A stretch of 64,000 bases of DNA. Source: Phoronis australis. Lineage: Eukaryota > Phoronida > Phoronidae. The number at the start of each line of letters is the position of its first letter. Positions within the stretch are counted from its first letter, which is position 1. The notes beneath the pieces are model-generated. The model was not told where the DNA came from. It saw only the letters and a list, made by a program, of their open reading frames with translations, and did no database searches. The stretch covers positions 1,207,903 to 1,271,902 of the forward strand of contig NMRA01000024.1 in the NCBI GenBank assembly GCA_002633005.1, given 5' to 3'. The position numbers and the translations under genes were made by a program. This document shows positions 46,022-58,312 of the stretch, in pieces.

Positions 46022-47290
46022 ATGCACCACCAACGCTACGATTTGCTGTTCTTTAGTGTCGTGATTGGCGTCGGGACGTTCATAATGCCAGATTCCATTA
46101 TGGCCGAGTTGCCTGTTCTTGTTCAAAGACTGCCGGAGTACTGGACTCTTCCAACATTTCTTAGTATGGAGTCAGCGATTATGTCAGGTATAGGTGCGCT
46201 CTATTTTCTTCTTGTGAAATGTACAAAGGTTGCGGAAATTGAACACAGAAAAATTCCGCTGGCTTTGGTCATCCTGCAAATCATGAAGATAATACTTTTG
46301 GTGGTTCTTATCATGTTCTGGAATACAACGACTCTCATTAATGGGAAGGAATATAGTATTGTTCTCCAAACTATTTACACAATATTGATTCTTTCTCGTT
46401 CATTTGAATATATTTGGGGATTGACTTATGTCGGAACACTGCCAGCGAAAAGGTGTGTCCCGGGGTTTTATTTTGGACTGACTTTCGGGAGCTCATTGTT
46501 CGGTTGTATCTCTCTCTTGCAAGGTAGTGGAAAAACGGACTGTGCTTACAAACATGGAAACATCACTTTCACGAATATGGAAATTTTGGACCAAGGGAAT
46601 AATTCTGAAAGAAACTGGAGCTCGTCCACTACAAACAGTTCTCTGGAAGCTGTGCACTCAAGACTATCGATTGCAGTTGAAACATACTTCGCAATAGTTT
46701 TGGGTTGCGTTGCATTTTGCGTGTTTTGTCTCTTTGTTCACATTTTTCTTAATGTTTATTGCTCAACGTCATCTCCGTTTGGAGAAGGCAGTGCAATAGT
46801 TGACGAAGCTGCCGTCGATGGAAATTATGAGGAAATGTCATCAGAAATAGACGGCACCGTGAAGCTGCTTGCGACTGACTCTAGGAACTCAACAGACACA
46901 GACATGAATGAAACAACTACGATGCTTGGAGATTCGTCAAAAGAGACGCAAAAACACTCAGACAGTCCCGGGTTATCACGCAGATCCATCTTGCTTATTT
47001 CATACATATTTGTGACGAAAGGTCTGACCAGCGGTGTGACACGGTCCTTGATGACGTACGCGACACTACCCTACGGCCCGTTTACCTACAGTATAGCTCG
47101 GCGAGTTTCTGACATTGTGGGTCCAATCGGCAATTTGGCTTACGCTTTCTTGCCCGTGAAATCTATGAGGTCTCTGACACAAGTATTCGGCGCTTTTCTG
47201 GTGTTATCTCTCTACACGTGCGTGACAGCTAGCATGAGTCCAACGCCACCTTTTGTAGTCACCCATCCTGTCGTGGGTAGCAATATAGCC
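46022..47290 (+). CDS. SLC52-type riboflavin transporter, copy B exon 1
   Basis: 423 uninterrupted codons from ATG at 46022 to the GTGAGT donor at 47291. Role by family: membrane carrier for riboflavin. Landmarks: AELPVLVQRLPEYWTLP at residues 28-44, WNTTT near 99, LQGSG near 165, glycosylation-type NITF/NNSE/NSSL at about 180-206, a long acidic cytoplasmic loop at about 240-320, then the TYATLPYGPFTYSIARRVSD and SMSPTPPF blocks. Nine hydrophobic segments are visible; the last two would be in a second exon like that of copy A (34375). That exon was not found before the window ends; a stop inside the intron follows at 47342-47344 if read through. This is the best-preserved of the three copies. 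Confidence 0.88.
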
Positions 47291-48950
47291 GTGAGTATGA
47301 AATCTCAAAATAAATTCTGGGCCATTCTAAATGGTTTAAATTGACAACTAAATGGAAAATGTTGTTTTGAAATCTACTTGAATATGTCATAAATCCCAGA
47401 TTGTTACTTTTTGTTGAAGATGAGGCACTTTCGTTGCGTACAGCGCATACAAACAGTAATACCAACGACGAGTCGCACTTTACAAGTAGAAAGTTCTAGA
47501 TTCGCGCTTACAGACAATTTGTGCTTACCTCTGTGGATCTGAAATTGTGTGGAGGTAATTTTGGACATTTTTTGAAATCACGGAGACACAGAATGCAAAG
47601 CATACCTCTACTCTTGACATTTTTATTTTGAACGTTTTGGATCATACATGCATGAAAAAATTGTGAGCCCAATCGGACGAGTACGAATTCTATTTACACT
47701 TCCTGAAGCATGAGATCTCGCTAAGTGCAGAACTTCTATTTCTCCCTAGAGTGTTTTTTCAAACCCGTGGTACTTGGACTCACTTAAGGATTGCAATATA
47801 TAACTTGAATGTCTGATATAATTGAAGATTTTAAAAACTACCAATCAAGCTTATAGTGAAGAATTGAAAACAGGTTGGCCTTCGACACATGAAAAACGTA
47901 ATTGGTTGTTGTTTACCTTCACTATCTACTTAAACCTTGACGTCATTTATCTAAGAAAGTTTAAGAAAATCCTTTGTTAAAGAATTTTTATCCATTGCGA
48001 GATTTCCTCTAGTGCTTCCTAGTTCCGGGGTTACTCTAACAGAAGAGGTATGCGACGGGATGACTGAGGACCAGTTTCCCAATTAAAGCGTACCTTTTCT
48101 GACTCTGTCTGAAAGGGTTCAGTTTTGGGGTTCGAAACTCTACAAAAGGGTCACTCCTTTCAAAACACACGCGACAAATCTGTGCAAGGGTTTTCAGTGT
48201 TGTTTATTTTGACTCTGTTGCATGACATCTCAGGCGTAATTTATAAACTGAAGTGTTCAAAAATGACTGCGAAAATGATGACTATTATGGAATTTCCTCT
48301 ACAAAAGTGTAGCTTTCGGAACGAAGCCTTATAAAAGGGTAAGCTTGTCACGGAAAATCGTTACAGCTGGGTTCCTGTTTTCGGAGTCCACTGTTTAAAA
48401 GAGAGGACATCCTATTCTTTCCGCTGCACCTCCCACCAAAACAAATTAATCGAGGACCCCAAGGAATTTAATTTTACCAATCCTGACAGCCGTGACTGTA
48501 GCTTGAAGTAGCCCCTTTACTACACTCGTCTCGGTAGAAATCAATTTTTTTTACTGTCCAGACAAGCTAAGCACACGTTCACAAATAGAAACAATCCAAG
48601 TTCACTGAACCTGCAAAGTCCACCAAACCTGACGTAATCTTGCAATTTAATCCTTTGTGAGTGCAAATTAGCCGTGGCTGCAACATGATTAGAGAAACAA
48701 TTTTTTTAAAATCTCAATTCTAAGTAAAAAAAATTACTAAAAAAACGCATATCTCGTACAATAATAACGAAAAGTAAACAAGAAAAATGAATTTGGTGAG
48801 GAAATGCATTCACCTTTCAGAAACTATATACTTTGTAGGGTTAAAGCTAATAGAATTTAAGATATTTGCACATAAATACAACCTGGTAAACAAGGTTCAC
48901 AGTTACCTTAATTCTTCAGACTGATCACGTAACACGAGACAAATCCTACG
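47291..48950. other. Copy B intron, part shared with copy A
   Basis: 47291-48240 aligns with 29531-30540. The remainder has no recognised feature. Confidence 0.6.
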
Positions 48951-48956
48951 GTAACA

Positions 48957-49706
48957 TTTGCAGCCAATTTCATTGACGTGATTTAACAAAACCGGAATTA
49001 AGATTTATCCTAGTCTTTCTAAACTTGGTCTAAATTTAAACCTAACTTACATTTCACCAACGTGGTTAAAAGTTTGAAAGCCAGGTTATGCTAAAGCAGG
49101 GAGTAGTTCAGTAAAACCAGGTTTAAATTATCCAAGGCATAATACTGTGCCAAGCGGTATTAACCCAACAAAGAAACTATTGAAGTGCTTCAATGGAACT
49201 GTGATTATGTGGGTATCAACGCACAGTTGTATATAGGATCAGAGCAGACAATACTTTTAGTGGCTCTCATCAACAAAATGAGACAGAAAAAACCGATGTC
49301 ACAGACAACAAAATCATGTTGTCTGTTTTGTCACTCGGAGTCGGTTTTTGAAGTCAGTGTCGTCGATAAAATTGAAAATAGTTAACTCTCCGTTTTTCAG
49401 CTGCACGGAGAACACGTGTATATCGTGCAAGTCTGAGTCAGTCACCTTTAATAGTTTCAAACCTGGGTCTTATCAGGTCTAAAGTTAAACCTGGTGTAAG
49501 GTCTCAGCACAGGTCTAAGAAATTTTGACCGCGGTGGTGAAACAAAAAATGTCTTAGACCAGGTTTAAAGTGGAGTTGAACTAGGTTTTACTAGACTAAT
49601 GGTCTAAAAGTTAAATCATCCTAACGAAATGCGGATTATCTTTAAACCTGGTCTAACTTCACTTTAAACCATGTTTAACTTTTAACTATCTTGATGAAAT
49701 TGGCTG
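48957..49706. mobile_element. Foldback/MITE-like element in copy B intron
   Basis: Ends are inverted: CAGCCAATTTCATTGACGTG on the left and, reversed from the right, CAGCCAATTTCATCAAGATA. Inner phrases of the type TTTAAACCTGGTCTAA recur in both directions. The middle has a second small hairpin (TGTCACAGACAAC / GTTGTCTGTTTTGTCA). Not present in the copy A intron. Confidence 0.55.
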
Positions 49707-49709
49707 TTG

Positions 49710-52080
49710 GTGTTTTGTTACTCCAAAGCCCAGCTATTAGCCAGATTGTGACCAAGGTGTGTACTACATTCCTTGCTGTCACATAATCGATTCACATATT
49801 AATGGTTGTTGCTTGCCGCGATTTTGAAGGAAATGAATTCGCTAATTTCTCATATGATGCCTCGATTTGAAAAAATAGAAGCGGCTAATAATTACTTTCC
49901 ACTTTTAAAAGCAGTCATGCTGGTCTTATGCCTTACTTATTGTTCAGTTTTTTACTTTGAAACTCGTACGCTAAGTACAAGGTGTTCCATTAAATTTGGA
50001 ACCCGGGTGTAAAACAGATATCCCGGAGTCGAAAACAGACTCCGCACCTTCAAAGCAGCTAACCAACCGGAAAAACACTAATCCCTACCTTTAAAACAGG
50101 AGCTCCGGGGATCGGACAAGAAACCCGGGGACTGAAATACCACACCCACACATTTTGACAAACATCTCAAGAAAATAGAGTATGAATGCATTGAGTTCAA
50201 AAATTCCGATTCCAAATTCCGTTTAATGATCGATGAGGAGCTGGAGTGTTCTTTTTGACTGCAAAAACGGTGAAATTGGTGACTCTATCATCAAACCTGT
50301 GACGTGCCGAGGACTTCGTCGGATACTCTGGGGTAAACGCTCTCTCGTACACCGGCGTGCAAATTTTGTTGGCTTAAGATTTGTGTAATGAGTGCTGAAA
50401 AACCAATGAAAACAATAAGCGTGCAACTTTGAGCTTTAAGTCATCCTTTCAGTAGCATACAATGTCCAAAGTGTCTACCAAATTAAGTACTGACTAAAGA
50501 ATGCAGAAACATGAGCAGTCGCCAGGTGATTTGATGCTCCGTAAGTTACATCATTTCAATCGTATTCATGTCAGGTGAAATTTTCGTCAGATAACAATTG
50601 GTCATTTTCCCTTTCGTCATAAACATTCTGTGATCACGAGATCAATCACAGAGTTTGGATGGAGCAATATCAACACGTTGGATCTAAAGGTCTTTCGTCT
50701 CACGTCCACTATTTCCTTTGTCACTACGGAGTTTGATACATTCGTCAGAATGAAAACAATTCACCACCATGTCCATATGAGGCAACAGTCATTTTCTCGT
50801 TTAATGTATAGGTTTTGTGCCGACAGGTATGGTGCGAGTCGAACACAGTCAATTTTAGAATTGTGAATGTGATCTTTCCCTACCACAAGTGCAACGTCTT
50901 GGCAGGATAATGGGTTAGAGCTCCGATCATGAATAAAGCTGGTGATCTCTCCCAACTCTTTCATTACTGGAAAAGTCGCATCTCGGAACCGATATCAAGC
51001 AGTCTAAATGGTCCACCGATCCTTTACCATTAAATGCACTGGCGCAAACTTCCTCATTGAATCCATAAACCCGAGTAGTGGAGATTCACAGATGCCGTCT
51101 CCCCCAGTGCTTTGTCGGCTCAAAATGTTTTAATTGTCGACGTTGTCAACCAAATCATGTGTCTAGACGCACAACCGACATTATGGGCTATGCAACTAAC
51201 GACAGAATTATAATGATGTTAGGTCTCTGTCAGGGGTTCGGACCACGTTATCCATGTGTGCCAATATAGGAGATACAAAACAATTCTTATATTAAATGAC
51301 CCTATCACTAGCTGGAGGTACATTAAATAAAGTACGAACCCGTGCCAGAGTATTTTTGATGCATAATGCATCCTCATATTATTGAAAATCTGCTGGTGAA
51401 ATACTTTTGACAAGTTCGCCCAGTCTGAAAGCTTTGATGGTTTTGGAGAAAGAGACACCTGGTGTAGAAAAGTTGTTTTTTTACACGAGTTTCAGGTAGT
51501 ACTTAGGGTGTTCTTTCACACCCTAATGTTCCTCGCCTGTTACTGTATTGCATCAGTGCATTTGAAGATAAAAAGTACTCAAATTCCACAATACATTTAA
51601 GCAGCTTATTGGTGGTGTCGATTGGTATTAAAAACATCGAAACCAATTTTGCTACATTAGCCACTGAACAAGACTGAGACATCTAGCAGAGCAATGTCAC
51701 TGACCCTGCCTTGAATACGTGTGATGAATATACATATAGGCCGTCATGTAATTCTTGGGTTCTTAAAGTTATGCTCCAAGATCTAGCGGTAATTAGGCAC
51801 ACCTTTACTAAAGTCGTTCTGTGGTTTGCTCTTTATATGTTTTTACGTTGTGAAAGATTCAGCTGATAGGTTATTTTCATTAGTTACCTTGGTAATCATT
51901 TTTGGATTTTCAAACTTGAGCTGCTAGCTTTGACATACCAGCAGTAAGCTTTTGCTTTTAGTTACTGATTTAGGCCAATTCATTGCTTTAGCTGTATGCA
52001 GCTTTTACGTTGTTAAAAATGGCTATTTCCATATTTGTGAATTCATGAGTTGCTCTGGCAACCATTTCTGTATTATAAAG
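49710..52080. other. Region with no recognised gene
   Basis: Searched by eye for the missing last exon of copy B; not found. No repeat recognised. Confidence 0.4.
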
Positions 52081-52488
52081 AAGTTTTGCTAGTTATAATA
52101 AATAAATCTTTGATAATTTTTTAGTTTAGGCAATTTAAATCCTTCTAAAGTTCCCCTGTATCTTCCCTTGACAGCATAGTTTACTGTAACTTGTAATAAC
52201 AAAATACCTGGCACACGTGCAAATTTAAAACTCCCCAAAGTTTCACTAAAATGATTTATGCATGGTTGTATGTCTTTGACATAAGTGCCGTCAGGCATAA
52301 AATTGGTGATCTTGACCGGCAAAATACATGGTTACCATGGTAACAGTATCCAATTCAGCCTAGCAACACCTCGACATTTTTGCCCTGCGTGTAGCAGATT
52401 TGAAAGTTCTGTTTGCCTGACGGTAGGCGTTCCAGTCCTCTTCAGTGTCTGCTTGCTAGGCAGTCCTTTGAGCTTTTTTTGCCTTCTT

Positions 52489-53499
52489 CTAAGGAGATGC
52501 AAGCTCTTTGGTCCACCATATCTGGCGATTAGGTTTACCAGTAAGCCTCACCATCCTCATCGGACAGACAACATTGATGGCATTAGTCAGTACAGCTGTG
52601 ACATTATTTGCCAGCGAATCAACATCAGCAAAAGTGGTGAGAGCTCTACTCTCCTGGTTACCAAGTGAGTTGGAACAATCTTCACTGAAGATGTGCCAAT
52701 CAGCTTTTTTGATATTCCTGTACTTAGTGTAGAAGGGGATAGCAGAAATTGCCATCTCAAACCTGATATATCTGTGATCCGAGAGAGAGAACAAGGGGTC
52801 AACTTTCCAGTTCTTCATCAGATCCACTGCAGTTATACTCGTCAAAATAAATCTAGGATCTCTTGGCGATTCTGAATGACAAAAGTGGGTTCGTGGCCTC
52901 TATTGCAAGTATTAAGTTGAGTGCTGACAATGAACTCTAACAGCGATGCACCTCTCGAGTTAGTGTCAGTACTGTTCCACACGTTGTGATGTGCATTAAA
53001 ATCGCATCCAATTACCAATGGAATGCCATTGTTGCTACAATACTGTGTAGTGTGCTGCACCATCTCAAGTGGAGGTTCCTGAACTGAGTCACCCGGCATG
53101 TATGCCGAAACCCACCAAACAGTGCGGACAAGTCCACTTGGACCAGTAAGGTCACATGCTACAGCTACTGTGTCTCTGTCATAGTCTTACAGTGGTCTTG
53201 GCGATATGTCTTTGGATACCAAAACAGCTGCTCTTGGCCTCAAGCCGTGATGTATATGATTTGGCATTTCTAGGAACATTAAGCATGGTGTTCCCCTTGC
53301 AGGGAGGCTCCTGAATCAAAGACAAATAGCAAGTCTCTTTATTCAGAGTCTGCTGCAGGAGAACTGATGGATTGCTGGCACCATGCAGGTTTATCTGCCA
53401 AACTTTGAGATCACGCTCTATCAGAAAAGGCAGCATAATTATAATATAAAAGTACCAACTGCTCTTCATCATGAATCGTGCTAGTGTGTCATCAGTCAC
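52489..53499 (-). pseudogene. LINE endonuclease (EEP) remnant
   Basis: Three frame segments carry, in order, the QEPP, GDFNAHH-like (GCDFNAHH) and SDHR motifs of the endonuclease/exonuclease/phosphatase fold. Metal and catalytic residues of the last two motifs are kept, but the frame is not. Confidence 0.8.
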
Positions 53500-53524
53500 T
53501 CACAAGCATCCCCTCACTAGAATC

Positions 53525-54705
53525 TTACGGCACTGCAACAGTTGCAGTGTGGTCGACCATGTTGAAGACGTTGGCAAGCGGCTGATCACCTGTTACTACA
53601 ACAGGATGAAAGCCAGAAATGACCACTTTAGCTACCACAAGGTCTTTGACAGCTTCGTCGTCTTCTTCCACATCGGTCGACTTGGTGTTATCCACCCCGT
53701 CGGCACCAGTTTCTGTGGCTGACTCGACCACCGCAGAAAGCCTAGTGGCCGTGGCAGGTACATCAACCTTCCTAGCTACAGGCTTAGCCGTCTTGGTCTT
53801 GCTCCTAAAAAGGAACCTGCCAAGACCGCAGTAAGGTTTGAAGTCCACTGCCTTAAGCACTAGCCAGGATGATTCCTCAATGACCTTTACAAAGGTTTGA
53901 CCCTTGGTAGGGTACTGTGCACTTGGTTTGTTCTCACAAACTAATACACAGTGGACCTTAATCACGTCAAGATCTGGATTGCTGATATCAAGGAGATTGA
54001 AAAATTCTTCCTTGCTCACTGCTATGTCGACCGAGACATGACAGACGTCCTTATGCATGGGGGAGGTCCTCGGGACCCATGACATGGTATGCAGACGTTA
54101 GGTCTGCCTCAGCTGGAGTCAATTTATGACACTCCTGCTTGAGATACTCAACAGTAGCAGCATCTGCGCAGCTGATGCAGAGCATTCTTTTGTTTAGACG
54201 AGCTGACTCAACACGACAAGGATGTCGGCTTTTCAGCATTGCCGCCTTAAGTCCCTCTTTGAGGCGACTAACTTCACCCTCGGCGAGAGGAGGCTCTCGG
54301 CTTTTGCAGCAACAAGAATGATAACATCTTTCTTTGCCGTATCGGTGTAAGTGTGCATTCTCGCCACCTTTTTAGGTGGCCGTGAGTGACTTCAACATAG
54401 GGTGGAGCTGTCAGACCCTTAGGGCGCTTTGTGCCCTGAGAATTCCCAGGTGTTTGAAGCTCCAGATTCTTGGGCTTCTTTTGAAGTCGTTGTCGCTTCC
54501 GCTTCTCCTTTAATTGTTCCTTTTTAGAGAGAACAGACGTGAAGCCGTCAGCAACAGACGACGCAGCAGAAACACCATTCACTGCTGAGGGAGCGTCCGA
54601 GTGCTCATTAACACGAACGCCCGCAGCCGTAGCCACATTCAATCGTGCTTGGGTCTGGTCTGTTGAACCCCGACCAGTAGGGACAGGAAAACGCTGATTG
54701 TCCAT
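53525..54705 (-). pseudogene. LINE ORF1 remnant
   Basis: Starts MDNQRFPVPTGRGSTDQTQ at 54705, with a basic KKEQLKEKRKRQRLQKK stretch, then broken frames to 53525. It precedes the endonuclease ORF as ORF1 does in Jockey-group elements. No clear CCHC knuckle seen. Confidence 0.5.
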
Positions 54706-55467
54706 GTGTTAAGATACATGTTTAGATTCAATTGTGTCTTCATGCTCACCTCATCCATGAGGTGGCAACAAGGCCCGACCACTTGGTCTTTCCGCATCAC
54801 GAACTTATACGATCCAACTCTAGGTTCGATAGCTCCCTCTCCCAGTTCCCTCAAGAAGAGGTCGTACTCCCTGCGTAAGAGTCCACCACCACAAGTGAGT
54901 TATCCCAGGTTTGGTATGTCTACCTCCAAAGCCAGAACCTCGATACCTCCCAGGGCTAACCATGCAGAGGCTAGTCCCCTAGTACAACAGACGGTACTCT
55001 GTGCACCACGGCTGACCCCAGAATTCTTAGTCAGCAAAGCTCCGTGTTGTCTACTGCCAGCCGCAACTGGTTTAAGACTCAAAAGCCACCATGGCCAGTC
55101 CTCTAGGGTTTCCGTATCATCAAGCCGGAGACTGATACTAGGCGCCCCCAGGAAGGTAAGACAGGATTCGATGGCCACCAGGCACTCAGCGGCACACAGC
55201 CACTTATTCAAGGCTATAGAATGATTCCGATATACTCATCATCATCCCGCTTTTCAAGGCGACCAGGACGACGAGAAACAGGCAGCCCCCGTTGCTATTA
55301 CGGGATGGCAGGGTGTATTTGGTCTAATCTCTACCTTTCGACCTGCCCGGCATGGGTGACCCTTCTGGAAGTATAAGACTACCGTCGGTATAGCTCTAGA
55401 GGTCACAGAGATACACAAGCTGTTCCGCCACGAGAAGGCACACGCCCCCAGAACAGAAGGCCACATC

Positions 55468-57600
55468 ACGTGACCTAATGAGTATAAGCCTGAAAAGATT
55501 TTTCGGCCTAGTCTAGTGGAGAAATCTTTTCAGGATGACGGAATTCATTGGCACTTACGGCAATTGCCTTTCTTCAAAACTATAATAACCGGATGCGGAA
55601 GTGGAATTTGGTCATCGGGCTGTACGAAACATTTTCGGTTCGCGTGTGGAGATTAGGGGTGCAAAGCTAGGGAACGGTACCACGGGTTTGGTATCTGCTG
55701 GTCGGGGGCTGGAGTAAAGGATATATTAACTGGAATATAGGGTGTAATCGTGGAATTATTTCCGCCTCTTCACGCAGGAGCGGATCCAGGATTTTGTGTT
55801 GGGGTGGTCGGGACAATGTAATAGTCAGGATTTTACCCGTCACACATTCGCACCCCCGAACTGCCAAATTGAATCCACGGGTGCACCCCCGAACTGCCAA
55901 ATTGAATCCACGGGTTTGGTTTCTGCTCTTACGGGGCTGGAGTAAAGGAATATAGGGTGAGGACGTGGAATTATTTCCACCCCTTCATGCAGGGGTGGAT
56001 CCATGATTTTGAGCTTAGGGGGTCCAGGGCAGAGTATTAATCAGGCTTTTGCCCTGAATTCAGACGTTCGCAATCTCGAACTGCCAAATGAAATCTTGCC
56101 CCCGCTAAGTCTGCCGCTGCCATAGAATGCTATTAAATAATCCTTTGTGGAAATACAAGAATGAATTACAATGATGCGTGGAAACTGCAATTAATTACAT
56201 TTGCTTGAATCATGTGCATATTCTGTCATTAATAGCGGAGTTGCAACCGCGCCATATTGGAAATGGGTCAAGTGTTGCATTGTGGGTATAGAGGGATCAT
56301 TCAGTATACAAATATGTCAGCAAGCGAATGGGAGAAACGGTTACGGGAAGGTTATACGTGTTGTATGCCTGGCTCCTTTAATAGCAGCGAGATAAGAAAG
56401 TTAAATTCGAGGGATCAAGAACTTCGTACAAATGAATAAAAAATATTAGTAAAGCTGAAAACAAAGGACGGTTTATTGAATTCGCTCCTACCTCGCGACA
56501 CGAAGTAGGCAGCGCTTATGATTTTGGAAAAGGGATTTATCTTGGAGACTGTCTTTCAATATTTCCCCTGGACGAAATGATAAAAAGAAGCACTCCACGG
56601 TTGACGGAGAATTGGGAAAAAAGATGTTTTTGCTTGACCAAAAATCCGCAGACCTGAGCATTCTCCACGTTGGTTCTGCGTCTGGAGTTGTGACATCATT
56701 GTTATGTGGGTAATCAAGCAAGGGATCCATATGTTCACGCACACATCTGCCACCAAACCGTACGGGAGCTAGGTGTACACCTATTGCGATGACGTCGTTG
56801 AGACGTATTTGTGCGACATGTATGCCTTGACTCGTCTCCGGCAACCCAATTTGAAACTGTAAACGTGCAAAGCATCGTATCTCCGATTTGTAGCGAACTT
56901 GGCAGTGGATTGCACGTTGGTAAAATATGCAACGTATGGTGTCAATGGGTTTACCTGCAGAAACGTCTGTGACGTACATCCACCGAGGTAGACCAAGGAC
57001 TAGACTCGAATTCACCACTATTCATGGGCGGCGCAATATAGGGGGCTGGGGGAGGGGGGCTATAGCTCCACTTTTTTCGGTGCTGTGCCACCCATGGTCT
57101 ATGGGCTGTGTACCACAGGGGGTTTGGCGGGCTATGGCCTCCCACTTTTTTCAGTGCTGCACCGGAATGGGTGATTTAACAAGTCTGTGAATAATGTTCA
57201 GTCAAAAATACCTCCAGTTTTGAATCAATGCTGATGAACCCCGACTTTTTCTAGTTTCGTGAAGAATAACAATGTCACAGTGTTGATTGCTTTTCTTCAC
57301 TGCAATACTGGCAGATCATTTTCACGCAATGACGCAAACAACACAGTACATGCAGATGCACATTTTTACTCTATATTTGCTAGGACTTCATTACCCCTAG
57401 ATATTTATCATACTCAGGCCCGCACCCCGCAAAGATCAATCGTCCATTCCTGTTACTAATATCCGGACATGCGCAACCGTACCGTTAAACCGTCTCTGCT
57501 GTAACTCCGCTATTGTACCACGCTTTGTACTTACGGGAGCATTCGAAAGTAAATAATGGCGACCTTTATGTACATAAATTATCCAAACTTTTGATGTAAT
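55468..57600. repeat. D element, second copy, internally duplicated and interrupted
   Basis: Starts GGCCACATCACGTGACC and ends TTGATGTAATGACC. Compared with 31503-32013 it has a ~229-bp internal tandem duplication (CCACGGGTTTGGTATCTGCT at about 55680 and CCACGGGTTTGGTTTCTGCT at about 55910), a 32-bp duplication near 55850-55912, and an inserted element at 56231-57515. Confidence 0.65.
56231..57515. mobile_element. Element with short terminal inverted repeats nested in D
   Basis: Left end AATAGCGGAGTTGCA; right end, reversed, AATAGCGGAGTTACA. Homology with the other D copy resumes right after it (TACCACGCTTTGTAC). A 176-codon minus-strand open frame (56488-57018) lies inside but has no feature I recognise. 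A G-rich stretch near 57030-57060 includes a common dispersed-repeat phrase. Target-site duplication unclear. Confidence 0.55.
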
Positions 57601-57654
57601 GACCTGCTAAGTGATTTCATTGGATTCAGTGACTTCAGGTCCAGTTATATTTGT

Positions 57655-57860
57655 ATACATAGACCCATCCTCACGGGTCAACCTATATAAATATAACTGA
57701 ACCCATCATGACGGGTCGATTTATATTTATATAGGTGGACTCATCCCTTCTTTGGTATACCCAGTTACAGAGACTTCGCTGATCAACCTTCACTGACGGG
57801 TGTGCCCACCTATAATCATATTTTACTTGGAAACACATATATTTATGTGGGTGTACCAAT
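57655..57860. repeat. Short GGGTC/TATATAAATA repeat cluster
   Basis: CCATCCTCACGGGTC, CCATCATGACGGGTC and TTCACTGACGGGTG are linked by TATAAATATAACTG and its inverse. The arrangement gives nested imperfect palindromes. Confidence 0.5.
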
Positions 57861-57861
57861 T

Positions 57862-58098
57862 TTTGTCCATGAAAAGCAAAATTTTACTAGATAAGAAAAG
57901 TTCAAATTAAATAAGCTGTTATATACATATTTACACATTTACAATGTTGGAGTTTCCTGTCTAATATTATAAGCTTTTAATAAAAATAAGGGTAGTCTTT
58001 TCAAAAGATTGCCAGAGTTTGTTTTGAGTAGGTATTTGGAATTTTCGATATCAGTATACTGTCTGGATAATTCTGGTAAAAAAGTCATTCTAATGTCG
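57862..58098. other. Probable 3' flank of the L2/CR1-like LINE
   Basis: AT-rich sequence with no coding signal; it may contain the LINE 3' UTR. Confidence 0.35.
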
Positions 58099-58312
58099 TT
58101 AAGTACGAGGAGTTAAGTAATAAGTGCATTTCGGGTTCAATTTCTGAGCGGTTGCAAATTTTGCAAAACCTCTCTTCATTTGGAATGTCATGGTTTCAAT
58201 TTTCAGTTGATGTCCAGAGCACCTAAATGTGTATCCTACGTTGAGTTGGTGGTAGACTGTAAAGATATTCTTCACAAGATAAATCTGTTTTGATGATAGA
58301 GTAAAATGAGCA

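Larger units (their letters stand above)
52330..55455 (-). mobile_element. LINE of Jockey/R1-like type, lacking reverse transcriptase
   Basis: Read on the minus strand: a 5' leader from about 55455, a degraded ORF1 (54705 to 53525), then an endonuclease domain (53499 to 52489). The endonuclease shows LKVWQINLHGAS, SLIQEPP, GCDFNAHHNVWN, EPTFV, and SDHRYIRF followed by WWTKEL. The sequence ends inside the linker after the endonuclease, with no RT motifs. LINEs are usually shortened at the 5' end, so loss of the 3' half suggests a later deletion or a broken rearranged copy. The frame shifts several times. Confidence 0.8.

Noticed and set aside
52089-52322. Minus-strand frame after the endonuclease LINE as its reverse transcriptase
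   Set aside because: It shows none of the RT motifs and cannot be aligned with any RT block; left as unrecognised.
56488-57018. 176-codon minus-strand open frame as a novel gene
   Set aside because: No domain recognised, it lies inside a short inverted-repeat element, and an open frame of this size can occur by chance in 64 kb read in six frames.
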